Assembly: GCA_041476545.1 (NCBI GenBank)
Contig: JBGOTP010000209.1
Span: forward strand, 1-9,173
Direction: 5' to 3'
Length of the DNA: 9,173 nt
From: JBGOTP01 sp041476545
GTDB taxonomy: Bacteria; Acidobacteriota; Vicinamibacteria; Vicinamibacterales; CAVVIG01
Of the stretch, positions 1 through 6,738 are shown one piece after another. Below the pieces are notes generated by a model that worked only from the letters and a program-made list of their open reading frames with translations, searched no databases and had not been told where the DNA came from. A program made the position numbers and the translations under genes. Numbering within the stretch: the first letter of the stretch is position 1; every line of letters begins with the position of its first letter.

Positions 1-890
1 ATGACCGCGCGCGGCTGCGGCGCGTAGTAGGTGATCTTGTAGTTGTTGTGCGGCCCGGATGGGGCGCTCGGCGCGAGCCCCATCAGCGTGTTCCCATAGG
101 TCGGCGTCATGTAGGCGCCGTCGAGCAGCTCCTCGTGCGCGAAGCGGTTCCACTGCGGCGTGAACTCGGTGCCGCCGGAGAAGATACCCGTGATCCCCGC
201 CTTCCGGATCGTGGTGCCCATCGACTCCAGCCTCAGCGCGAGCGCCTCGAGGAGCTTCGGCGTCGTGAACATGCACCGGATGTCGTGGTTGGCCTGGAGG
301 ATCGTCACGGCCTGGTCGATGACGTGATCCTTGTAGGCCTGCAGGTGCTCGCTCCAGCCTTTCTTGATCAACTTGATGACCCAGCGCGGATCGAGATCGA
401 CGCAAAACGAGATGCCGCCGCGAAACTGGGCGAGATGTTCGACCGCCAGCCGCAGCCGCCGCGGCCCGGATGGCCCGAGCATCAGCCAGTTGGCCCCTTT
501 CGGGAAGTACTCGTCGGGCAGTGTCGCGCTGAAGAGATCGTAATCGGTGCGAAAATCGTCACAGGCCACGCGCGTCTTCGGCGTGCCGGTCGTCCCGCCG
601 GTCTCGAACACGAACACGGGCTTCCCGGCCAGGCCACGCGGCACCCAGCGCTGTACCGGCCCCCCGCGCAGCCATTCGTCCTCGAACGCCCCGAGACGGC
701 GGAGATCCGCGAAGGTCGTAATCTCGCGGCGCGGATCCCACCCGAGTGTCTGCGCGTAGTCGAGCCAGAACGGGCAGCCGGTCGCGGGGTCGAAGTGCCA
801 CCCGACCATCTCCCGGACCCAGGCATCCAACGCCTGGCGCGCCGCGTCCACGCGCGCCGCCGGCGCGGTGGCCGAATCAGTCTCGTGCAT
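1..890 (-). CDS. ANL-superfamily adenylate-forming enzyme, N-terminal part (cut by window edge)
   Basis: The minus frame is open from ATG at 890 to the window edge, giving 296 residues without a stop. Residues 96-105 read ETGGTTGTPK, the phosphate-binding A3 loop of acyl-CoA synthetases and related adenylating enzymes. Residues 263-270 (PTYGNTLM) sit where the A5 motif YGxTE is expected, but Leu replaces the usual Glu. The C-terminal lid domain with the catalytic lysine is outside the window. Members of this superfamily activate a carboxylate as acyl-AMP, usually followed by transfer to CoA. The loop and the A5 variant recall proteins annotated as phenazine-biosynthesis or aryl-acid-activating AMP-binding proteins; that is from memory and the substrate is unknown. 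No signal peptide is seen. The gene is divergent from the transporter at 959. The start is supported by a TATACT box just upstream and by the absence of a nearer alternative, but there is no Shine-Dalgarno sequence. Confidence 0.85.
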   Translation of the reverse strand, partial: MHETDSATAPAARVDAARQALDAWVREMVGWHFDPATGCPFWLDYAQTLGWDPRREITTFADLRRLGAFEDEWLRGGPVQRWVPRGLAGKPVFVFETGGTTGTPKTRVACDDFRTDYDLFSATLPDEYFPKGANWLMLGPSGPRRLRLAVEHLAQFRGGISFCVDLDPRWVIKLIKKGWSEHLQAYKDHVIDQAVTILQANHDIRCMFTTPKLLEALALRLESMGTTIRKAGITGIFSGGTEFTPQWNRFAHEELLDGAYMTPTYGNTLMGLAPSAPSGPHNNYKITYYAPQPRAV

Positions 891-899
891 AGGACCCGC

Positions 900-928
900 A
901 GTATAGCCAAGGGGGGCGCGATTGTGTT
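900..928 (-). promoter_or_regulatory. Candidate promoter of the ANL-enzyme gene, close to the start codon
   Basis: On the minus strand a TATACT hexamer (900-905, five of six bases of TATAAT) ends nine bases before the ATG at 890. A weak AACACA lies 17 bp upstream at 923-928 as a possible -35 box. Transcription would begin at or within a few bases of the start codon, and no Shine-Dalgarno sequence is present, so a leaderless or near-leaderless mRNA is likely if this box is used. It is assigned by eye only. Confidence 0.4.
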
Positions 929-951
929 CGCCGGCGGGCGTGTGGTAATAC
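922..951 (+). promoter_or_regulatory. Weak candidate promoter of the MFS transporter gene
   Basis: TTGTGT (922-927) and TAATAC (946-951) are separated by 18 bp, and TAATAC ends seven bases before the ATG at 959. The -10 match is poor. The upstream bases hold no Shine-Dalgarno sequence, which again fits a very short leader. The 8-bp palindrome CGCCGGCG (929-936) lies inside the spacer and could be an operator or chance in GC-rich DNA. Confidence 0.25.
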
Positions 952-958
952 CTCGCCC

Positions 959-2299
959 ATGGTGACGACGCGTAGCGAGACGAAAGTGAGTCTGACGCCC
1001 TTGCAGTGGTTGATCTGCGCCGTGGCCGCGATCGGCTTCGCGTTCGACTCCTACGCGCTGCTGGTGTTGCCGCTCATCGTGCGACCGGCGCTGGCCGACC
1101 TGCTGGGCGTCGCGCCGAACAGTCTGGCCGTCAACTCGTGGGTGGGGACGGTGCAGTATGTCCCGGCGGTCTGCGGCGGCATCTTCGGCCTGCTCGGCGG
1201 CTACCTGACCGACCTGTTGGGGCGCCGGCGCGTGCTCGTCTGGAGCATCCTGCTCTACGCCTTCTCTGCGGTGGCCTCCGGCTATGCCACGTCGGTCGAG
1301 TGGTTCCTCTTCTGGCGCTCCTGCACGTTCGTCGGCGTGTGCGTCGAGTTCGTGGCCGCGGTGGCGTGGCTATCGGAGCTGTTCCCCGATCCGAAGCAGC
1401 GGGAGCGGGTGGTCGGCTGGACGCAAGCGTTTGGATCGATCGGTGGCCTGATGGTCACCGGCGCGTACTACGTCATCGTCACCAACGAAGACGCGTTCCC
1501 CGCCGTGCGCGGCGTGCACGCCGCGTGGCGGTACACGCTGATCTCGGGGGTGATGCCCGCCATTCCGTTGATGATCATCCGGCCGTTCCTGCCGGAATCT
1601 CCGCTGTGGCAGGCGAAGAAGCGGGCCGGCACGCTGCGGCGCCCCAGCTTCGCGGAGCTCTTCACCCCACGCTTCCGCCAGACGACGATCGTGACGACGG
1701 TGATGATGGCGTGCGGGTACGCGGCTGCCTTCGGCGCGATCCAGCAGATGCCGCGGATCGTACCCGGGCTGCCCGAAGTACAGGCCCTGGCGCGGACAGC
1801 GCAGGAGCAGGCGATCAGCGGGGTGCAGTCCCTCCAGGAATTCGGCGGGTTGGCGGGACGCATTCTTCTGGCGGCGCTCGCGGCGGTGATCATCGGGCGC
1901 CGCCGACTGCTGTACGTCTTCCAGATCCCAGGGCTGATCCTCCTGCCGCTCGCGTTCTTCCTCGCACCAAGCGGCGGGCTGGCCTGGGCGCAATGGGGGA
2001 TCTTCTTCGTAGGCATGGCGACCATTGCTCAGTTCAGCTTCTGGGGAAACTATCTGCCCCGCGTCTATCCGACGCATCTACGCGGCACCGGTGAGAGCTT
2101 TGCCGCCAACGTTGGCGGCCGGATGATCGGGACGATGGCCGCGCTGGTGACGACGCAGCTCGTGCCTTCGATGCCCGGCGCGTCGGTGCCGATCAAGCTC
2201 GCCTACGCGGCGGCTGTCGTGGGTACGACCGCGTACGTCATCGGCTTCGCGGCCAGCTTCTGGTTGCCGGAGCCCGAGAAGGAAGACCTCCCCGATTGA
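959..2299 (+). CDS. MFS transporter, possible aromatic-acid or metabolite:H+ symporter
   Basis: This 446-residue protein has about twelve hydrophobic segments and the major facilitator layout. Residues 80-93 (GGYLTDLLGRRRVL) are the motif A loop between helices 2 and 3. TM1 carries Asp30 in FAFDSY, near the Asp residues that aromatic-acid symporters such as PcaK have in TM1. Residues 139-149 (SELFPDPKQRE) and 211-215 (LPESP) resemble conserved loops of the metabolite:H+ symporter and sugar porter groups. Residues 364-379 (NYLPRVYPTHLRGTGE) form the matching loop in the second half. The role is proton-coupled uptake across the inner membrane. An aromatic or carboxylic acid substrate is inferred from the two acid-activating ligases nearby, not shown. 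The ATG at 959 leaves a normal short cytoplasmic N-terminus. The stop TGA shares one base with the next start, so translational coupling is likely. Confidence 0.9.
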   Translation: MVTTRSETKVSLTPLQWLICAVAAIGFAFDSYALLVLPLIVRPALADLLGVAPNSLAVNSWVGTVQYVPAVCGGIFGLLGGYLTDLLGRRRVLVWSILLYAFSAVASGYATSVEWFLFWRSCTFVGVCVEFVAAVAWLSELFPDPKQRERVVGWTQAFGSIGGLMVTGAYYVIVTNEDAFPAVRGVHAAWRYTLISGVMPAIPLMIIRPFLPESPLWQAKKRAGTLRRPSFAELFTPRFRQTTIVTTVMMACGYAAAFGAIQQMPRIVPGLPEVQALARTAQEQAISGVQSLQEFGGLAGRILLAALAAVIIGRRRLLYVFQIPGLILLPLAFFLAPSGGLAWAQWGIFFVGMATIAQFSFWGNYLPRVYPTHLRGTGESFAANVGGRMIGTMAALVTTQLVPSMPGASVPIKLAYAAAVVGTTAYVIGFAASFWLPEPEKEDLPD

Positions 2300-2856
2300 T
2301 GGCGCACCGGGCTGGCATCGGCGCGGCGATACAATGCTCGCTCGCCGTCGCGGCGCTGAGCACGATGGGCGATTTCATCTGGGCGACCTGGATCCCGCGC
2401 CACCTTCCGGTCTACGGTCTTACCCACGGCACACTGCTCTTCCTGGCGATTGGGTTCGTCCTTGGTGTGGTGGCACACCGCCCTGCAGCGGGGGCGATGG
2501 CCGGCGCCCTGATTGGTGCCGTGGGCACGGCGGGGTTCTATCTGCTCGCGCCGCAGGTGGGCTACGCCGCGATGTTCCTGGTGTGGATCGCGATCTGGAT
2601 TGCGCTCGGCGTGCTCGGCGGATGGTTGAGGACCGGAACGCTCGATCTTCGCGCCGGCCTCGCCCGCGGCGGGGTCGCCGCCGTCACGTCGGGAGCGGCG
2701 TTCTACGCGATCTCCGGAATCTGGCGCCCGTTTGATCCGCACGGCTGGGACTACGCCACGCACTTCGGCGCCTGGACGCTGGCGTATCTGCCCGGATTTG
2801 GGGCGCTGCTGGTGCCGCGCCGCGATGGGTCCCGGTCTCAGTACGCACGCTCGTAG
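2299..2856 (+). CDS. Small polytopic inner-membrane protein, function unknown
   Basis: The protein has 185 residues and roughly five or six hydrophobic segments, near residues 7-23, 43-60, 64-83, 89-110, 122-142 and 152-172. No family motif is recognised. Between the first two segments lies a polar stretch, GDFIWATWIPRHLPVYG, and before the last one a second, RPFDPHGWDYATHFG; both are rich in Trp and His and may face the same side of the membrane. The start is taken as ATG 2299, which overlaps the transporter stop by one base (TGATG). A TTG one codon upstream at 2296 is in frame but less likely. Coupling to the transporter suggests a joint function, for example as an accessory subunit, but this is inference. 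The 3' end runs 19 bp into the convergent alcohol dehydrogenase gene. Confidence 0.75.
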   Translation: MAHRAGIGAAIQCSLAVAALSTMGDFIWATWIPRHLPVYGLTHGTLLFLAIGFVLGVVAHRPAAGAMAGALIGAVGTAGFYLLAPQVGYAAMFLVWIAIWIALGVLGGWLRTGTLDLRAGLARGGVAAVTSGAAFYAISGIWRPFDPHGWDYATHFGAWTLAYLPGFGALLVPRRDGSRSQYARS

Positions 2857-3977
2857 AGCGCGAGTCCAGCTGCGGCGTCGAAAGGGCGCGGGTTGAACGT
2901 GCCGGTCCACTGCGTGGCGGCGTTGGCTGCGAGAAGCGACAGCTCGTCGCGCGGCACGCCGAGGTCGCGCAGCGTGGCGGGAAGACCGCCGGCACGTGCC
3001 AGCGTCTCCAGCCGCGCCACGAGACGTTCGCCAGCCTCCTCGGCGGGCGTGCCCGCCGGCAGGCCGAGCAGTTCGGCATATCGGTGGCCGACGTGCACGG
3101 CGTTCCAGCGCACGACGTGCGGCAGCATCACGCCGATCGCCACGCCGTGGGTCGTGCCGTAGCGGGCGGTCAACGGGTTCGCGCACGCGTGGGTCGCGCC
3201 GAGCATCGACAGCTCGATGGCGAGGCCGGCTTCGTGGGCGCCGATCAGCATGGCGCCGCGGGCGGACAGGTCGGCTGGATCGTGGAGGACGCGCTCGTAA
3301 TGCGCCTCGAGCCGCCGCCACGCGTCGCGCGCGAAGACGTCGGAGATTTCGGTACGCCTGGTCGTGACGTAAGACTCGACGGCGTGCGACAGGGCGTCGT
3401 ACCCGGCGGTGGCTGTCACGGCGCGAGGCTGTGACACAGTGAGCGCCGGGTCGAGGATGGCCACGCGGAAGGCGGCCTTCGGGTCGCCGCAGGCCATCTT
3501 CTCGTGCGTCGTCACGTCGGAGATGAGCGCGTAGGATTGGGCATCGCTGCCGGTACCGGCGGTCGTCGGAATGCCGATCATCGGCAGCAGCGGCTTCGCC
3601 GCTTTGCCGAACCCGCGGTAGTCGCGCATCGTGCCGCCGTTGGTGAGAACGAAGTTGATGCCCTTGCCGCAGTCGAGCGAGCTGCCGCCGCCGAGCGCGA
3701 CGATCGAGTCGATGGCACAGGCGGCGGCGCGCGCCGCACCGGCCTCGACCATCGCTGAGTCTGGGTTGGCATCGAAGGCGTCGAACAGCACCGTGGCGAT
3801 CGCTGCATCACGCAGGAACGCCTCGGCCCTGGCCGCGTGGCCAGCCGCCGCGATGCCGGGGTCGGCGACGAGCAGCGTGCGCGAAAACCCGAGCTCACGG
3901 GCGAGCTCGCCAAGCCGGGACAGCGAGCCAACGCCGAAGACCACGCGCGTACGGGGCTGAAAATCGAACGGAATCAT
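2838..3977 (-). CDS. Iron-containing (group III) alcohol dehydrogenase
   Basis: The protein has 379 residues, the usual length of the family. Residues 96-105 (GGGSSLDCGK) form the nucleotide-binding GGGSxxDxxK motif, and residues 136-144 (IPTTAGTGS) are also typical. The four metal ligands are in place: Asp194 and His198 in AGYDALSHAVESYV, His263 in GATHACANPL, and His277 in YGTTHG. Asn267 stands where many relatives such as FucO have a second His. The expected reaction is NAD(P)-dependent interconversion of an alcohol and an aldehyde or ketone in the cytoplasm; the substrate cannot be told. The start at 3977 gives the family N-terminus (MIPFDFQPRTRVVFG). An in-frame ATG at 4142 is rejected because it would run deep into the preceding gene. 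It is the last gene of the minus-strand cluster, 28 bp after the propeller gene. The possible GAGG ribosome site is about 14 bases from the ATG, so it is weak. Confidence 0.93.
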   Translation of the reverse strand: MIPFDFQPRTRVVFGVGSLSRLGELARELGFSRTLLVADPGIAAAGHAARAEAFLRDAAIATVLFDAFDANPDSAMVEAGAARAAACAIDSIVALGGGSSLDCGKGINFVLTNGGTMRDYRGFGKAAKPLLPMIGIPTTAGTGSDAQSYALISDVTTHEKMACGDPKAAFRVAILDPALTVSQPRAVTATAGYDALSHAVESYVTTRRTEISDVFARDAWRRLEAHYERVLHDPADLSARGAMLIGAHEAGLAIELSMLGATHACANPLTARYGTTHGVAIGVMLPHVVRWNAVHVGHRYAELLGLPAGTPAEEAGERLVARLETLARAGGLPATLRDLGVPRDELSLLAANAATQWTGTFNPRPFDAAAGLALYERAY

Positions 3978-4005
3978 GATGACCGAGCGATCCTCTGTAG
4001 CCGCG

Positions 4006-5217
4006 TCAGGGACGCGCAGTAATGCGATAGAGGTGGGTGTCGGTGCGGATGAAGAGCGAGCCGCCCGACACCGCCATCGATGCCAGCATGCTCCCCTCGA
4101 GCTGATTCGAAGCGAGCCGACGGAACTCGCGGCCGGGTGCAATCACGGTTGTCACACCCTCTTCACTCTGGAAATAGATCCGGCCGTCGGCAAACACCGG
4201 CGAGGCCGCGTAGTTCCCGCCCAGGCGCTGCTGCCAGTGACTCGCGCCGGTGCCGGCGTCCAGGCATGTGAGGATGCCGTTGTCGTTGACGACGTAGAGC
4301 TCGTCGCCCACCAAAAGCGGCGACGAAATGTAGGGGACTCCTCGGCGCAGCGTCCAGGCGACATGCGTCTTCGTGACATCGCCCGCGCCATCAGGACGCA
4401 CCGCAAGCAGCCGCGGCGGCGAGGTCCAGCCGCTGACGATGTACACCAGGCCGTGGCCGTAGACCGGGCGCGGCACGTTGGAAAAGCCATCGTCATAGCT
4501 CACCCGCCAGATCTCCTTGCCCGACTGCGGATCGTACGCCTCCGCCCGGAATGCGCCCACCGACACAACCTGATCCCGGTCGCCGACGCGGATGACGAGC
4601 GGCGTGGTGTAGGCCTGGGCGAACGGCGTGCGGCGCGAGGTCTTCCAGCGGATCTTCCCTGTCCGGGTATCGAGCGCGGCGACGTACGCCTCCGGGCTGT
4701 CGCCGTCGATGTTGACGATCAAGAGGTCGCCATAGAGCGCGGGCGATCCGCCGTTGCCGTGCTGCGACTCGTAGTCGAGCCGCGTGCGCCACAGCACGTC
4801 GCCTGACGTCGTGAGCGCGGCCGTGCCGTCGGCGCCAAAATGGACGTACACGCGATCGCCGCTCAAGATGGGCGTCGGCGACGCGCGGCTGTTCTTCGAG
4901 TTTATGAGGCCGGGACGCTCGACGCGAAAGAGCTCGACGTTCACGATTTCGCGCCCCGTCGTCACGTCGAACGCCAGCACGCGCAGCGAGACGGCCCCTG
5001 GCCTTTTTACATCGCCGCCCTGGACCGCCGTCGTCAGCCAGATCCGGCCACCCCCGACGACCGGTGACGACCAACCGGTGCCAGGCACGGCGGTCTTCCA
5101 GGTAACATTGCGCGATTCAGACCATTCGAGCGGGAGACCCTGCTCGGCCGAGTGTCCCTGGCCGTCCGGCCCTCTGAACTCTGGCCAGTCCTGGGCCTGC
5201 GCGATGTCCACGCGCAT
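4006..5217 (-). CDS. PQQ-like beta-propeller protein, probably exported; start uncertain
   Basis: From ATG 5217 the product has 403 residues. Residues 11-16 read WPEFRG, the usual start of this mature domain. Blade-type repeats with a conserved Trp follow: GDVLWRT (139-145), GKIRWKT (187-193), GKEIWRV (233-239) and GASHWQQ (324-330). The fold resembles BamB and quinoprotein propellers, but no PQQ-binding or catalytic residues are recognisable, so a dehydrogenase activity is not claimed. From ATG 5217 there is only MRVDIAQAQ before the domain, with no hydrophobic core. The frame continues upstream as LILFLLLI, making a plausible signal peptide ending at AQAQ. That needs a start at CTG 5241, which overlaps the preceding stop by four bases (CTGA). 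No ATG, GTG or TTG is available in frame between there and the upstream stop codon. I therefore expect a periplasmic or extracellular protein, with the start unresolved. Confidence 0.87.
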   Translation of the reverse strand: MRVDIAQAQDWPEFRGPDGQGHSAEQGLPLEWSESRNVTWKTAVPGTGWSSPVVGGGRIWLTTAVQGGDVKRPGAVSLRVLAFDVTTGREIVNVELFRVERPGLINSKNSRASPTPILSGDRVYVHFGADGTAALTTSGDVLWRTRLDYESQHGNGGSPALYGDLLIVNIDGDSPEAYVAALDTRTGKIRWKTSRRTPFAQAYTTPLVIRVGDRDQVVSVGAFRAEAYDPQSGKEIWRVSYDDGFSNVPRPVYGHGLVYIVSGWTSPPRLLAVRPDGAGDVTKTHVAWTLRRGVPYISSPLLVGDELYVVNDNGILTCLDAGTGASHWQQRLGGNYAASPVFADGRIYFQSEEGVTTVIAPGREFRRLASNQLEGSMLASMAVSGGSLFIRTDTHLYRITARP

Positions 5218-5237
5218 GATGAGGAGCAGGAAGAGGA

Positions 5238-5663
5238 TCAGCGTGCCGTCACATCTCTGGCGTCTCGCGGGGCGCCGGTGCCTGACGAGCCGAGAAACAG
5301 CTTGCGTCCATCAGGGAACGTCAGATCCGTCCCGTTGCCTCTCAACGAGCCATCCTTCGCTTGAAAACCCTCAACGAGAATCTCTATTCCCGAGGGCAGG
5401 GAATCCTTTGTGAATCCCCGCCTGTACAGGGCATTCGGTGGACCTCCTTCGATCATCCAGCGTTCCACCCTGCCGTTCGGCTTCTTCACGTCGATGTGGA
5501 TCCAGGTGTGGGGATTGATCCATTCCATCTTCATGACGGTTCCCCTCAATTTGATCGGCCTGGTGGCGTCGAATTCCGCCGCAAACGCGTGATGGCCCGA
5601 CACCGGCATCGCGGCGATCACGATGCCTAGACCGGCAAGCAGAATGGCCAGGTTGGTGCGCAT
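5238..5663 (-). CDS. DUF6152-type exported protein
   Basis: The 141-residue product begins with a signal peptide: MRTN, then a hydrophobic core (residues 5-20), then PVSG. Cleavage after Gly23 (V-S-G) would leave a mature protein starting HHAFAAEFD. The core resembles DUF6152: KLRGTVMKMEWINPHTWIHI (residues 38-57), the ERWMIEGGPPNALYRRGF segment and the end FPDGRKLFLGSSG. The family is assigned from memory, and I know no established function. The pattern of strands suggests a small beta-barrel, which is inference. His24, His25, His52 and His56 are candidate metal ligands. The gene starts ten bases after its upstream neighbour. A GAGGT ribosome site (5671-5675) overlaps that neighbour's TGA with seven bases to the ATG. 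The stop overlaps a possible CTG start of the propeller gene. Confidence 0.85.
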   Translation of the reverse strand: MRTNLAILLAGLGIVIAAMPVSGHHAFAAEFDATRPIKLRGTVMKMEWINPHTWIHIDVKKPNGRVERWMIEGGPPNALYRRGFTKDSLPSGIEILVEGFQAKDGSLRGNGTDLTFPDGRKLFLGSSGTGAPRDARDVTAR

Positions 5664-5673
5664 GAGAGCTACC

Positions 5674-6726
5674 TCACCTTGACGATGTCTTCTTCTTCGC
5701 GGCGGCGACGCGTGCGCCGCTTAGGAGATTCGGCATCGCGTAGTTGCCCTCATGACACGCGTACTCATAGATCTGCGTGTCATCCGCAAGCCTCGAGATG
5801 GGAATGACGGCCGTCCAGGGCTTTGAAAACGTCGCCGGATCCTCGATTGTGATCTTGTATTCCATGGTGTCCGCGCTGATCCTGCTGAAGCGTTCGACCA
5901 GATGCAACGTTTCCGACGGCCGTGTCCAGATGCTCGCCCACTCGTAGTTGGTCTTATCGAGGAAGTTCGTGGTATCGACGACCAGCGTATCGCCCTCCCA
6001 ATGGCCAACCGCATCCCCGAACCACTGGCGGATGTTTCTGTGCGGACGCCCGTCGGTGGGGATGATGCGGTGATCGCGGAACTCCTCGTGAAGAATGGTC
6101 ACGTATCCTGGACTCTGCACGATCTGATTGTGGCCGCCGTTGGGACCTTGCCACATCATGCCTGTAACGCCGTCGGTCAGACAGCGTTCTCCAGTGTCCG
6201 GGTCCAGATATGATTCGAACGGTCCGATTCCATATCGGGCCGTCGAGCGCGCGTCCGCTTTCTGCGCGTCCGGCGTATAAGGAATCCGTCCGTCGCGCGG
6301 ATCCACAATCAGCGACGTCTGCTTGTACACCTTTCGTGGTCTTCCATGGTCCTGCCAGAAGCTGTTGTACTCGTTCCCGCGAATGGGTGATTCAGAAATA
6401 CTGCGGCGGCCCACGTCCGCGCCTTCGAAGCCAGCCAGCCTCTTCGCCTCCTGGTCCGTTTCTATGTGTTCTCTTTGAGCCACTTCCTCATCGGTCAGGA
6501 ACTCTCGTCCCTGAAACTGGCCGGGCCGTTCCAACGCAATAGCCGCTTCGTATCTCCAGACGCCCTGGAGATCCGGGTCGGCCCATGCGGTACGGGGATG
6601 CGTCCAGGTGCCCGCCTCCGTCCGTTCGGCCGCCGAACTCCCGGTCGCGGCAGATCCCAAAGTGAACGCCGCGATCCCGCTGGCGGCTGCCAGCGTAACT
6701 GCCGCCGCGATATACCTGTACCTCAT
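5674..6726 (-). CDS. Exported protein of an uncharacterised Acidobacteria-type family, paralogue 2
   Basis: The product has 350 residues with an N-terminal signal peptide (MRYRY, then a hydrophobic Ala-rich core to about residue 33). The mature part shows WADPDLQGVW (48-57), GERCLTDGVTGMM (179-191), GHWEGDTLVVDTTNF (241-255), LHLVERF (274-280), KITIEDPATFSKPW (291-304) and DTQIYEYACHEGN (316-328). I recognise this as a family expanded in Acidobacteriota genomes but know no tested function. The two Cys residues, 182 and 324, match Cys145 and Cys283 of the paralogue just upstream, so a conserved disulfide or metal site is possible. The C-terminal KKKTSSR tail is basic. A GGAG ribosome site (6734-6737) lies seven bases before the ATG, and the upstream gene ends 12 bases away, so the two are surely cotranscribed. 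Confidence 0.85.
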   Translation of the reverse strand: MRYRYIAAAVTLAAASGIAAFTLGSAATGSSAAERTEAGTWTHPRTAWADPDLQGVWRYEAAIALERPGQFQGREFLTDEEVAQREHIETDQEAKRLAGFEGADVGRRSISESPIRGNEYNSFWQDHGRPRKVYKQTSLIVDPRDGRIPYTPDAQKADARSTARYGIGPFESYLDPDTGERCLTDGVTGMMWQGPNGGHNQIVQSPGYVTILHEEFRDHRIIPTDGRPHRNIRQWFGDAVGHWEGDTLVVDTTNFLDKTNYEWASIWTRPSETLHLVERFSRISADTMEYKITIEDPATFSKPWTAVIPISRLADDTQIYEYACHEGNYAMPNLLSGARVAAAKKKTSSR

Positions 6727-6738
6727 CTCACAGCTCCG

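Noticed and set aside
48..965. Long plus-strand open frame (305 codons) opposite the ligase
   Set aside because: It is Arg/Pro/Ala-rich without any recognisable motif, while the opposite strand holds clear ANL motifs. It is an antisense shadow of GC-rich coding DNA.
2203..3321. Minus-strand open frame of 372 codons
   Set aside because: The translation is low-complexity Arg/Pro/Ala and crosses two well-supported genes with strong family motifs. It is a shadow frame.
3978..4142. N-terminal extension of the alcohol dehydrogenase to ATG 4142
   Set aside because: The extra 55 residues lie inside the end of the propeller gene and resemble no family sequence. The family N-terminus begins at 3977.
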